Under the pieces are notes generated by a model, which was not told the origin of the DNA, made no database searches, and saw only the letters and a program-made list of their open reading frames with translations. Positions 1 through 7,850 of a stretch of 64,000 bases of DNA are shown piece after piece; the first letter of the stretch is position 1, and the number at the start of each line of letters is the position of its first letter. Origin of the DNA: Paenalicyclobacillus ferrooxydans (GTDB lineage Bacteria > Bacillota > Bacilli > Alicyclobacillales > Alicyclobacillaceae); the NCBI RefSeq assembly GCF_001399675.1, contig NZ_LJCO01000096.1, positions 1 to 64,000 of the forward strand. Direction: 5' to 3'. Both the position numbers and the translations under genes were made by a program.

Positions 1-12
1 GCTGCAGTGATG

Positions 13-150
13 CCGCCTTGCCGCCTTAACGCCTTGCCGCCTTGCCGCCTTGCCGCCTTACCGCCTTACCGCCTTACCGCCTTACCGCCTTACCGCCTTA
101 CCGCCTTACCGCCTTACCGCCTTACCGCCTTACCGCCTTACCGCCTTGCC
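13..150. repeat. 8-bp tandem repeat array (CCGCCTTA)n
   Basis: About 17 head-to-tail copies of CCGCCTTA, with CCGCCTTG and ACGCCTTG variants at the left edge and nearly perfect copies to the right. The unit is not a multiple of three and no ribosome binding site precedes the open frame that crosses it, so I read it as a non-coding microsatellite-like array. It lies about 250 bp beyond the stop codon of the MreB-like gene. Confidence 0.9.
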
Positions 151-406
151 TGCTGCGACTTTCGATGTCCACCAAATACATATATACGCCGCGATATGCG
201 ACAACCCTCTGAGACAATGAATGGACGTAAAACAAATCAAGGCGCAGGTTCGAAAACCTGCACCAGCAGCGCACTTCAGCATTTTGGCACTTCAGCATTT
301 CGGTACTCGGGAATTGTTTCCACATACTCGAAACGAATCAAGGAATCGGCGTGACCAGAAAACGAGGCACTTGAGGCACAGTCGACAGACCTTAGGCACA
401 GCCGTC
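151..406. other. Intergenic stretch without a recognised gene
   Basis: This stretch follows the 8-bp array and lies downstream of the MreB-like gene. I see only minor duplications: GCACTTCAGCATTT occurs twice near 270-300, and GGCAC words recur near 365-400. A short hairpin (CAGGTT/AACCTG) is centred near 252. No start codon with a good Shine-Dalgarno sequence was found. Confidence 0.5.
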
Positions 407-1402
407 TCAATGGGAGGCGAGCTTGAGTAAACTGCGCACTCGCGACTTTGGACCTGCTGCCGCGTACTGCGTTAAACCTCGAATCACGCAGCTCTCAGGC
501 TCGTCGGCAACAATTACAGGTGCGTCGAGATGATCAGCTAGTTCAGAGACGATCCCCGCAATGTAAGCCCCTCCTCCGACTAACATGATGCCTTGATCGA
601 TGATATCGCCTGCGAGTTCAGGGGGGCATTTGGAAATGACTTGTCCAATCAACTCGACAATCATCTTGCAGTACGATTGTACTTGCTCGTCCACAATACT
701 TCTTTGAAGCATCACGCTTTGTGGCAACCCCGTAAGGACATTACGACCACGAATTTCTTGTTCAGTCGCTTCAGCATCATCGCACAAATTAATTTTCGCG
801 GCCTCCATGGTCTGGGTTCCAACCAAAAGCGAATGCTCTTTTCTGACATATTCACTGAGACGCTCATTAATACCCCGACCTCCCGTCCGCACCGCTGCGC
901 TTGCAACCACACCGCGCAGTGACAGGAGCGCGACCTCCGTTACACCGCCTCCGAGGTTAACCACAAGGAACCCGCGTGGGTTCTCAACAGGCAACCCTGC
1001 ACCCACCGCGGCAGCTACACACGAGTTGACAAACTGAACCTTCCCTGCGCCGGCCGCTTTTCCTGCGTCTTCCATCGCACGCAGTTCCACCTGGGTAAGT
1101 CCCGATGGAATAGACAGAGTCAGCGCGAATTTATTCCTCCGAAAACGCCTTGGCATAAGCCGCGTCGTGCAATACCTGATAATTTCTGTTGCCGCTTCAA
1201 AGTTGCGCAGAATCCCGCCTTCAAAAGGAGAAACGACTTCGATTTGTCCTGGATTGCGTCCAATCATAGCATGTGCATCGTGCCCAACAGTTACTTTGCC
1301 AAGTGTATCACGCGCAACGACGCTAGGTTCGCTGAACGCCCCTTCTCCCCCGGAAACTGAGGCTCGAAAGTTTGCTGTTCCTAAGTCACATGCTACATTC
1401 AT
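407..1402 (-). CDS. MreB/Mbl-like actin homologue with altered active site
   Basis: A 331-residue protein of the MreB/Mbl/MreBH family, bacterial actins that polymerise under the membrane and guide lateral cell-wall synthesis. Family landmarks are DLGTAN at residues 6-11 (phosphate-1 loop), EPSVVA near 25, PSGLTQVE near 99, AAAVGAGLPV near 130 and a C-terminal LVGGGA adenosine loop near 280. Length matches the family (about 330-345). Two ATPase positions depart from the norm: the usual E-E-P-M-A-A-A stretch reads N-S-C-V-A-A-A (126-132), and the usual D-I-G-G-G-T-T reads N-L-G-G-G-V-T (149-155). Filament formation without normal ATP hydrolysis is therefore possible (inference). It is a single gene, with no mreCD or dacF/spoIIID context. 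Family assignment is secure; that it is a paralogue and not the main MreB is likely. Confidence 0.88.
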   Translation of the reverse strand: MNVACDLGTANFRASVSGGEGAFSEPSVVARDTLGKVTVGHDAHAMIGRNPGQIEVVSPFEGGILRNFEAATEIIRYCTTRLMPRRFRRNKFALTLSIPSGLTQVELRAMEDAGKAAGAGKVQFVNSCVAAAVGAGLPVENPRGFLVVNLGGGVTEVALLSLRGVVASAAVRTGGRGINERLSEYVRKEHSLLVGTQTMEAAKINLCDDAEATEQEIRGRNVLTGLPQSVMLQRSIVDEQVQSYCKMIVELIGQVISKCPPELAGDIIDQGIMLVGGGAYIAGIVSELADHLDAPVIVADEPESCVIRGLTQYAAAGPKSRVRSLLKLASH

Positions 1403-1516
1403 ATCTCTACTCCCTTTCTTTCAATCTCCCAAGTTCACTGATGTTCTCCATAAATTTCGTAGAAAAAGCTCGAATTGTGACGGTTTAGGAGGTGTAAAAA
1501 ACAACCAAGGAGTTTC

Positions 1517-1573
1517 ATGGCGTGGATTGCGGCTGCTGCGGGGTCTTTAACGGGATCGATACCAGACGAATAG
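1517..1573 (+). CDS. Possible 18-residue peptide
   Basis: A very short frame that begins with ATG after AAGGAG (six bases of spacing) in the gap between the divergent MreB-like gene and the end of the deacetylase gene. The peptide is small, mostly Ala/Gly/Ser, and ends in an acidic tail. A second Shine-Dalgarno-like AGGAGG lies 30 bp upstream. No family is recognised. Such a short frame with a good ribosome site can occur by chance, so it is listed only as a candidate. Confidence 0.2.
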   Translation: MAWIAAAAGSLTGSIPDE

Positions 1574-1643
1574 CGGACAAGTGTGGGTTTCATGACAGGC
1601 AGTCTTGCGACGTGACGGGACCAAAGTGTCGGCGTCTATTAGC

Positions 1644-2777
1644 TTATTCTCGATGGTACAACCATGGCATAAACCTTCCTGTGTCAAGTATCCTTTGTAC
1701 CGCCTCTTTCGGGGTAATATTGGTCTTCCCAACATCTATCCGATGAATGAAATGGGGGTTCGATTGCGCAGTGACATAGCCAGGTGCAGTCGTAAACAGA
1801 TACTGATATCCAGCTCTCCGTGCAATCCGATTGGAGGCTGAGTTTCCATAACCATATGGCCACGCGAACTCTACCACATTCACACCGAGTACTTCGCTGA
1901 GTCTGGCTCTCGCCTTTACAAAGTCGACCTGTACCCTCGTGTAGTACTGGTGCTCGGTCTCCAAATGTCCGTTCACCACAATTGTGGTATTGAAAACAGG
2001 TGTCAACTCCCCGTGGCGAAATATTAAGGAGTGGGCGTCGTAAGTGTGGCTTCCGAACGTCATACCCTCTTGTTCCATGGTCTGAATTTGCGACCAGGAA
2101 AGTGTTTTGGGGTCCTGTTTGTCGGCTGTCCCAACAATCACAAAGAACGTCCCCTGCACGTGGTATTTCATTAAGATTGGAAGCGCATAGGTGTACATGT
2201 TCCGGTACCCGTCGTCAAATGTCAGCAAAATTGCATTCGGGGGGACCGGACCCTGACCGTTGATAAAGCGGATGAACTCTGCGTTAGTGATGACATGGAA
2301 ATCTCTCTTTTGAAATGCATCGAGTTGTGCAGCAAATGCTTTCGGGGTCATGACAAACGGTGAATACACATTCGGCGATATATCGTGGTAGGTCAAAACG
2401 ACAACTTTGTTTCGGTAGTAGATTGTGCTGTCCGAACCGGAGATATGACTCGGGTCACCCGGTTCGACCCTGCTGCCGGTCGTGCCGTTTTCGTTTGCGT
2501 TGACCGTGCCAGACCGCCCGTTTGTGACGCTAACGCTGAGACCACTGCCAGGCTCGTTAGTGACGCTGACGCTGCTTACATGTCCCCTTGTGACTCTAAC
2601 GCTGCTTGCGCATCCGCTTGTGACGCTGAGATTGCTTGCACGTCCGTTTGTGTCACTGACGCTGCTGCCACAATCGCGTGCAATCGCTGTAATCACCGCA
2701 TCGTTTACATTGAGAACCGTCACGGCAGCAACCACAATGGCGGAGCCGATGGCGTGCTTTCGTCTATATTGGTTCAT
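1644..2777 (-). CDS. Secreted polysaccharide deacetylase (CE4/NodB) with SVTN-repeat N-terminus
   Basis: A 377-residue predicted exported carbohydrate esterase of family 4, probably acting on peptidoglycan or an extracellular polysaccharide. Residues 1-30 are a basic start plus a hydrophobic segment (signal peptide or anchor). Residues 36-100 are a low-complexity linker with degenerate Ser-Val-Thr-Asn repeats. The NodB fold follows: LTYHDI (128-133), the metal motif TFDDG (186-190) with the catalytic Asp pair, the zinc motif H-T-Y-D-A-H (244-249), AWPYG near 315 and RIDV near 350. The LTYHD entry and long N-terminal half resemble PgaB/IcaB-type deacetylases more than small spore PdaA enzymes. 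It stands alone; no biofilm polymer genes are adjacent. Confidence 0.88.
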   Translation of the reverse strand: MNQYRRKHAIGSAIVVAAVTVLNVNDAVITAIARDCGSSVSDTNGRASNLSVTSGCASSVRVTRGHVSSVSVTNEPGSGLSVSVTNGRSGTVNANENGTTGSRVEPGDPSHISGSDSTIYYRNKVVVLTYHDISPNVYSPFVMTPKAFAAQLDAFQKRDFHVITNAEFIRFINGQGPVPPNAILLTFDDGYRNMYTYALPILMKYHVQGTFFVIVGTADKQDPKTLSWSQIQTMEQEGMTFGSHTYDAHSLIFRHGELTPVFNTTIVVNGHLETEHQYYTRVQVDFVKARARLSEVLGVNVVEFAWPYGYGNSASNRIARRAGYQYLFTTAPGYVTAQSNPHFIHRIDVGKTNITPKEAVQRILDTGRFMPWLYHRE

Positions 2778-3165
2778 AAAGCATTCACTCCGTCGGTGTG
2801 CTTATTGTCGTCGCTACCTCGAATGCCAATTGAGGTGTGGGCCCAATCACAGTTGTGATGGGCCCGCAACCCCTCAATGTTCATCCGACGCTCACAAATG
2901 AAACGGTCAAAAAAATTTACGAGCTCGTGAACTATTTGATAAAGGTCTCCGTCTTTTTAGGCGAAACACCTTCAAAGGGCTTGTTTGATAAACATGTTTC
3001 GAGGGATCACGATTAGGTTACACATAGTGTTGTACTGAACGACGTTCCGATATTCTTCACCATGTGCGCTTTGGGGATTCAACACTGTGCGGATTGTGGT
3101 TTCACGGCTTGAAACACTCAACAGGACGCAACATAGACACTGACTCATTTTGAGAGGTAGATACA
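2778..3165. other. Intergenic stretch between deacetylase and small membrane ORF
   Basis: This 388-bp stretch should hold the leftward promoter of the deacetylase gene and a rightward promoter for the small ORF that follows. I see no conserved RNA motif, hairpin terminator or gene with a credible start. The open frames crossing it lack Shine-Dalgarno sequences and family features. Confidence 0.4.
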
Positions 3166-3324
3166 TGTTGAATTTAGGTCAACTCGTTCGTTTTACTACC
3201 GAAGTGACAACCTCAGTGGTACTCGTCATTGCGCAGATTATCGTGTTGATTTTGTTCGAAATTGGCATCTCTGTTTTTCGCGCAATGCCGCGAAAAGCGA
3301 ATTCCACAAGTCCGATGCGATAAG
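3166..3324 (+). CDS. Small single-span membrane protein, 52 residues, unknown
   Basis: A short frame with a good ribosome site (GAGAGG seven bases before ATG). It encodes 52 residues with one strongly hydrophobic segment at about 18-38 (rich in V, I, L and F) and a short basic C-terminal tail with two Met and several Arg/Lys. No family is recognised. Small single-pass proteins of this size are common in Bacillota, but nothing here shows the role. It ends just before the 52-bp repeat array. Confidence is moderate because support comes from the ribosome site and the transmembrane profile only. Confidence 0.42.
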
Positions 3325-3356
3325 GCAGTTGAGATTCCGATCGACCACAATTTTAC

Positions 3357-3856
3357 GGAACTCAGTTCCTTTACGCCACCACCGTCACTAGCGGCCCAGC
3401 CTATTAACGGAACTCAGTTCCTTTACGCCACCACCGTCGCTAGCGGCTCAGCCTATTAGCGGAACTCAGTTCCTTTACGCCACCACCGTCGCTAGCGGCT
3501 CAGCCTATTAGCGGAACTCAGTTCCTTTACGCCACCACCGTCACTAGCGGCCCAGCCTATTAGCGGAACTCAGTTCCTTTATGCCACCACCGTCACTAGC
3601 GGCTCAGCCTATTAGCGGAACTCAGTTCCTTTACGCCACCACCGTCACTAGCGGCCCAGCCTATTAGCGGAACTCAGTTCCTTTACGCCACCACCGTCAC
3701 TGGCGGCCCAGCCTATTAGCGGAACTCAGTTCCTTTATGCCACCACCGTCGCTAGCGGCTCAGCCTATTAGCGGAACTCAGTTCCTTTATGCCACCACTG
3801 TCACTAGCGGCTCAGCCTATTAGCGGAACTCAGTTCCTTTATGCCAGCTCCCGTCA
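3357..3856. repeat. 52-bp tandem repeat array with palindromic boxes
   Basis: Nine complete 52-bp units plus a partial tenth. Copies of GGAACTCAGTTCC begin at 3357 and then every 52 bp (3409, 3461 and so on to 3825). Each of those 13-mers is a perfect inverted repeat of six bases around a central C. The rest of the unit (TTTACGCCACCACCGTC, then TAGCGGC(C/T)CAGCC) varies at a few positions, which recur in different copies as expected from unequal exchange. Stops occur in every unit in most frames, so I treat it as non-coding. It lies beyond the 3' end of the leftward sigma-factor operon. Confidence 0.93.
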
Positions 3857-3885
3857 CCCCCAGCTCCGCCTCACCATATGGCACG

Positions 3886-3942
3886 GGCTCCTCCAGGCTC
3901 CTCCAGGCTCCTCCAGGCTCCTCCAGGCTCCTCCAGGCTCCT
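3886..3942. repeat. 10-bp tandem repeat (GGCTCCTCCA)5
   Basis: Five perfect copies of GGCTCCTCCA and a partial sixth, abutting the right edge of the 52-bp array and ending about 50 bp beyond the stop codon of the leftward membrane protein gene. Read leftward the sequence is rich in GGAGG, which resembles repeated Shine-Dalgarno cores, but no start codon follows at the right distance. Confidence 0.9.
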
Positions 3943-3990
3943 GCCGCACGCCAAGCCCCCGTCGTACCTGCGGCGCCTGAACCGGTCCAC

Positions 3991-4893
3991 CTACGTGTGC
4001 CGCTTCTGCAATTTACGCGCACGCAACAACTCCGAGAGCCAAGTGGTCACGGCTCCAATCCCCGTTAACCATGTCATCAGGAACACTATTAATCCCACAA
4101 ACGGGATGTTCATCGTGGCCATCAGTAAACTTGATCCGATCAGCGCCTGCACGATATACGCTCGGTTTCCCGGCGAAACAAACGGTTCGTTGGACTGACG
4201 CCCTAGGACAAGTCCGCCGATCCACATCGAAGTCATGGAAAAACCGCCAATTCCGGCAATAAGATAGAGGATTGCGATAAGACCGACCACCGGGAGTCCA
4301 ACCACTGTTAACGCCAGCAGACTGCCGACAGCTCCTACAATGACGGTGACTAGTACTCCGAGAAGTCCCATCTTCCGGATCGAACCGTCTTGCTTGCCAA
4401 GCGGAACGCGCTGATTTCGCAAAGCGATGGCACAAAGTACAGCTAGCAGAACCAAGGCGACGCTCACCGCAAGCATACCTGCCCATACAAGCAGCGATAC
4501 GGTAACACCAAACAACGCCCCATTCCAAAACGGCGTGTTCAGCCGTACGTGATACATCGCACCAACGTGCGCGCCGCGAGATTGCGTGATACTGCCGCCA
4601 AGGTCAAATACGATACCTGTATAAGAGTTCGGTCCCAGGTGGACGTTTCCATCGAGGACGACAAGGATTTCCGTGACCTTTCCTTCCACGGTAACATTAT
4701 GGCCAAGGACGAGGACGTCCTCGACCTGCTCATTTTTCGGAATGACCGTCGGGCTCTCCGTCACAAGGGTTTCAGCGGACGTCATGCGTCCCTGGGTTGC
4801 AGCCTGTACCTGGGGTCGGTACATCAAGACCGGCAGCAAAAACGCTGTCGCAAAAAGTACCACCACAAGCAATCTGCCAAACCATCGATTCAT
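3991..4893 (-). CDS. Membrane protein with N-terminal bactofilin-like beta segment; third gene of an ECF sigma operon
   Basis: A 300-residue protein. Residues 1-32 form a signal peptide or anchor. Residues 50-120 are short beta-type repeats (VEDVLVLGHNVTVEGKV, LVVLDGNVHLG) of the kind seen in bactofilin-like polymer-forming domains. Five or so hydrophobic segments follow between about 125 and 285, and the tail is basic. It is probably an envelope protein under control of the co-transcribed ECF sigma factor: its ATG overlaps the anti-sigma stop by four bases. A role in envelope stress response is inference from that linkage. The family is not one I can name, and homologues are usually annotated as polymer-forming cytoskeletal or hypothetical membrane proteins. 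Confidence 0.75.
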   Translation of the reverse strand: MNRWFGRLLVVVLFATAFLLPVLMYRPQVQAATQGRMTSAETLVTESPTVIPKNEQVEDVLVLGHNVTVEGKVTEILVVLDGNVHLGPNSYTGIVFDLGGSITQSRGAHVGAMYHVRLNTPFWNGALFGVTVSLLVWAGMLAVSVALVLLAVLCAIALRNQRVPLGKQDGSIRKMGLLGVLVTVIVGAVGSLLALTVVGLPVVGLIAILYLIAGIGGFSMTSMWIGGLVLGRQSNEPFVSPGNRAYIVQALIGSSLLMATMNIPFVGLIVFLMTWLTGIGAVTTWLSELLRARKLQKRHT

Positions 4894-5396
4894 AGAACAA
4901 CCTCACTTGGTTTCAACATCCGAAAGACTGTAATCGCACATACCGTACAGAGAACAACACTCGAGACGATAATGACGGTTGACCAGGTAAATCCAACTGC
5001 TCCGAGCAAACGAAGAGAGCTATGCCCTGCTGCCACCCCTAGACGGAAGAAGACTTCCATCAAACGTCCGACAGGTGACGCTAAGATGCCCCAAACGACT
5101 GCTGCAAAAACCACCACCAGGCCCCAGGTGTACAGCTGGAGTACCCTTTTTGCTTGGACACTTTGATGCATCAAGGACACAGCGGAAAGAACACGCGGTT
5201 GAAGATCCGTGGAAACAACTTCCGCCTCGAGGGTTTGCAGCACCCACTCGTGAACCTGTTGCATGTCGCGAATGACTTCGCGACATTCGGCACACTGCCC
5301 TACATGATGTTCAACTACCTTCCGTTTTTCACCCGACAGCTCACCGTCCACATAGGCGGAGAGTTCGCTGGTTTGAAAATCACAATACATGGTCAC
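4890..5396 (-). CDS. Anti-sigma factor with zinc-finger (zf-HC2/ZAS) domain
   Basis: A 168-residue membrane-anchored anti-sigma factor. The N-terminal zinc-binding anti-sigma motif is H31-x3-C35-x2-C38, preceded by the typical LSAYVDGEL helix. Transmembrane segments lie at about 88-105 and 135-158, giving two spans rather than the single one usual in RsiW-like proteins. It should bind and silence the sigma factor encoded immediately upstream and release it on an envelope signal, often by regulated proteolysis (known for the family, not shown here). The gene starts with GTG overlapping the sigma stop codon (GTGA), a sign of translational coupling. Confidence 0.9.
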   Translation of the reverse strand: MTMYCDFQTSELSAYVDGELSGEKRKVVEHHVGQCAECREVIRDMQQVHEWVLQTLEAEVVSTDLQPRVLSAVSLMHQSVQAKRVLQLYTWGLVVVFAAVVWGILASPVGRLMEVFFRLGVAAGHSSLRLLGAVGFTWSTVIIVSSVVLCTVCAITVFRMLKPSEVVL

Positions 5397-5983
5397 ACAC
5401 TCCCTTCTCTATTTAACTCGTCACGCAGTTGCAGCCTTGCATGATGTAATCGTGATCGCACAGTTCCAACTGGAAGCTCCAGAATCTCAGCGAGTTCGTC
5501 GTAACTAAAACCATGAAGCTCACGCAGGATGAGAATGGTTCTATGATCCGCACCGAGTCGTTGCATCGCCTGGTACAAATCCATCCGAATCTCACTTTGA
5601 TGATGTGGATTGAGACCGCTTGAAACCAACGACTCTTCGTAGGACTCTGTACGATGCCGACGATGCCGTTCTCGCCAATCAAGTGCATTTCGCACGGTGA
5701 TTTTCGCCAACCACGATGGAAACGTCCGCTCATCGCGAAGCCCTTTGAGAGACTGATACACTTTAATAAAAGTCTCCTGGGTGACATCTTCAGCATCCGA
5801 CTTGTGATTCAGAATGCCGTATGCGGTTCTGTACACAAAGTTTTTGTAGTTTGACACCATTTTAGAAAACGCGTCCATGTTACCGCGTTTTGCACTCTTA
5901 ATCAGACGAATATCGTCTTCCGTCAAATACCGGCCACCTCCCGGGCGACGCAGTCCTCTCGGCCCGAGTTCACCGAACCTCAC
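5393..5983 (-). CDS. ECF (extracytoplasmic function) RNA polymerase sigma factor
   Basis: A 196-residue sigma-70 family factor of the ECF group. Region 2 covers about 28-95 and contains DAEDVTQETF (63-72), the core-binding and -10 recognition part. A short linker follows, then region 4 at 138-190 with a helix-turn-helix around ELAEILELPVGTVRSRLHHAR. Length and the four-base overlap with a zinc anti-sigma gene are typical of SigW/SigM/SigV-type modules in Bacillota. It starts with GTG after AAGGATG. No clear autoregulated TGAAAC-type promoter was seen upstream, although a 6-bp inverted repeat lies there. Confidence 0.93.
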   Translation of the reverse strand: MRFGELGPRGLRRPGGGRYLTEDDIRLIKSAKRGNMDAFSKMVSNYKNFVYRTAYGILNHKSDAEDVTQETFIKVYQSLKGLRDERTFPSWLAKITVRNALDWRERHRRHRTESYEESLVSSGLNPHHQSEIRMDLYQAMQRLGADHRTILILRELHGFSYDELAEILELPVGTVRSRLHHARLQLRDELNREGSV

Positions 5984-6303
5984 AAATCATCCTTAGTATG
6001 ACATTTTGCATGCCAATCAGCCATCTTTCACTGTTGGCACACACTCTATAGACAAAGACGGAGCATTGTTCGATTAAGTTCACAGATAAAAGGACCAAAT
6101 TCTATCCCCATGTAAGCCCTACCGATGGACTCATCCCCCGTGAGCGCACTGTGCTGCGCCTCACCGGATCCCACGTGTAAATCCATAATTTGTCTAAATA
6201 ATCCACCATATAAGTAAATTTCGTCTATAATTCGATGGTAGGACGTTGAGATTCAGGTTTACAGACAAACCCGCAAACGACAAAAGAGAAAAGGTGATCC
6301 GGA
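5984..6303. promoter_or_regulatory. Divergent intergenic region between sigma operon and peptidase gene
   Basis: This 320-bp region holds the promoters of two divergent genes. TGCCAA and TTGGCA at 6011-6016 and 6034-6039 form an inverted repeat with a 17-bp gap upstream of the sigma gene and might be an operator. TATAAT at 6226-6231 could be the -10 box for the rightward peptidase gene, but no convincing -35 was found 17 bp upstream. All of this is inspection only. Confidence 0.35.
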
Positions 6304-7671
6304 TTGCAGACTTGGAAATCGTACTTGGATTCAAATCAGGAAAGGTTTCTTGCCGAATTTAAGGCATTCCTCAGTATCCCGAGTGTCTCCACCCTTCCGG
6401 AGAACAAGGGTGACGTTCTCAATGCAGCACATTGGCTCGCGTCCCGCATGACCGACGCTGGTCTTGAGCATGCAGAGATTTGTGAGACGGGTGGACATCC
6501 AGTCGTCTACGCGGACTGGCTGCACGCCGAAGGAGCCCCGACCATCCTGCTCTATGGTCACTACGATGTTCAACCGGCCGATCCGCTCGAGTTGTGGCAG
6601 TCTCCTCCATTTGAACCTGAGGTTCGCGGTGACCGACTATATGCCCGTGGTGCCAGTGACATGAAAGGGAATGTGCTGGTGTTTATCCATGCTGTTGAGG
6701 CTCATCTGCGAACAAGCGGACGTCTGCCATTAAACGTGAAGCTGATTGTTGAGGGCGAAGAGGAAATTGGCAGCCCATCGTTGCCAAAGTGGATCGAGGA
6801 AAACCAAGCGAAGCTGGCTTGTGACTATGCAGCCAGCTCCGACTCAGCGCAAATCTCTCGGGACCTGCCCACGGTCATTGTTGGAACGAAGGGAATGTGC
6901 GGGTTGCAGGTTGACATCAAAACGGGAGGGACGGATCTGCATTCAGGACTCGCTGGCGGCGTCGTTCGCAACGCCCTGCACGTGCTGACCGATATGATCT
7001 CATCGATGCACGATCCGGATGGACGAGTCACCGTTGCTGGTTTTTACGATCACGTTGTTGACCCGAGCGATGCTGAAAGACAGATGGCTAGACGAATCCC
7101 TGTGTCTGGAGACGTGTTTCGTCAAGCCATTGGAGCTACCGAGCTCGTCCACGAGCCTGGCTGGTCCGTCACGGAGTGTACCTGGTTTCGACCGACACTC
7201 GAAGTTAATGGAATGTGGGGCGGATTTCAGGGCGACGGAACCAAAACTGTTATCCCTTGCGAAGCCCACGCAAAGATCACCTGCCGGCTGGCAGCGAACC
7301 AAGATCCTGATAAGATCCGTGAGCTCATCAGGGCACACATTCTCGCTCACACGCCAAGTGGCGTGGAAGCCTCCGTCACACCGCTTCCTGGGAAAGCTGA
7401 TCCATATTTGATGCCGGAGACGCACCCGGCCCTCTCGGCGGCAGACGCCGCACTCGAGAAGGTGAAACAGGCAGCCCCCATCCACATGCGAATGGGAGCG
7501 ACCGTCCCCGTCTTGGGAACGTTCAAAAACCTTCTTGGCGTCGAAATGGTGTCCCTGGGATTCTCCGGCCTCGCGGACGGATTACACGCACCAAATGAGT
7601 CCGTTGACCTTGGCCAGTTTTATGCCGGGGGGCACATCTACTGCAGCTTCTTTGAACATCTGGCGAAATAG
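6304..7671 (+). CDS. M20 family metallopeptidase (dipeptidase / ArgE-DapE-CPG2 type)
   Basis: A 455-residue cytosolic zinc peptidase of clan MH, probably hydrolysing dipeptides or N-acyl amino acids. Metal and catalytic residues are visible: GHYDVQP with H86 and D88, GASDMKG with bridging D119, and the general-base pair in GEEEIGS (152-153). The dimerisation (lid) domain covers about 195-325 and the C-terminal H box is GLADGLHAPNE. Length fits the CNDP/PepV-like dipeptidases (about 450-470). It begins with TTG behind a GAGAAAAGGTGA ribosome site. It is monocistronic, flanked by the divergent sigma operon and a convergent esterase. Exact substrate cannot be told. Confidence 0.9.
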   Translation: MQTWKSYLDSNQERFLAEFKAFLSIPSVSTLPENKGDVLNAAHWLASRMTDAGLEHAEICETGGHPVVYADWLHAEGAPTILLYGHYDVQPADPLELWQSPPFEPEVRGDRLYARGASDMKGNVLVFIHAVEAHLRTSGRLPLNVKLIVEGEEEIGSPSLPKWIEENQAKLACDYAASSDSAQISRDLPTVIVGTKGMCGLQVDIKTGGTDLHSGLAGGVVRNALHVLTDMISSMHDPDGRVTVAGFYDHVVDPSDAERQMARRIPVSGDVFRQAIGATELVHEPGWSVTECTWFRPTLEVNGMWGGFQGDGTKTVIPCEAHAKITCRLAANQDPDKIRELIRAHILAHTPSGVEASVTPLPGKADPYLMPETHPALSAADAALEKVKQAAPIHMRMGATVPVLGTFKNLLGVEMVSLGFSGLADGLHAPNESVDLGQFYAGGHIYCSFFEHLAK

Positions 7672-7752
7672 AATAGCCGCTCTGCGCGGCCCCAACGTGT
7701 CAGCTGACCAATCGATCGAAGGCCGGCTACCCTGCCTACCACCCAATCGCCC

Positions 7753-7812
7753 GCTCTGTTTCAACGCAGAGCAGCAAGAGCACGGCACCCGCTGTCAACC
7801 AACGGGTGCCGT
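7753..7812. terminator. Two stem-loops between convergent peptidase and esterase genes
   Basis: GCTCTG/CAGAGC (7753-7772) is followed by a ten-pair stem ACGGCACCCG/CGGGTGCCGT with an 11-base loop (7782-7812). Both lie between two converging stop codons. Neither is followed by a proper U-tract on either strand, so they may act as processing or Rho-related 3' ends rather than classical intrinsic terminators. Confidence 0.45.
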
Positions 7813-7850
7813 CGTCAACCTAGGCGTAAAGGGGTTGATTCCGGGACTCT

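Noticed and set aside
240-270. tRNA T-arm-like sequence GCAGGTTCGAAAACCTGC
   Set aside because: It forms a hairpin, but no acceptor, D-arm or anticodon arm is found around it.
7-354. Open frame of 115 residues across the 8-bp array with L-P-P-Y-R-L-T-A repeats
   Set aside because: It is open only because CCGCCTTA lacks stops; there is no ribosome site, the unit is not a multiple of three, and the tail has no domain.
3789-4198. Several Pro/Ser/Arg-rich frames over the 10-bp repeat
   Set aside because: They are shadows of GGCTCCTCCA repeats and of the leftward membrane protein gene.
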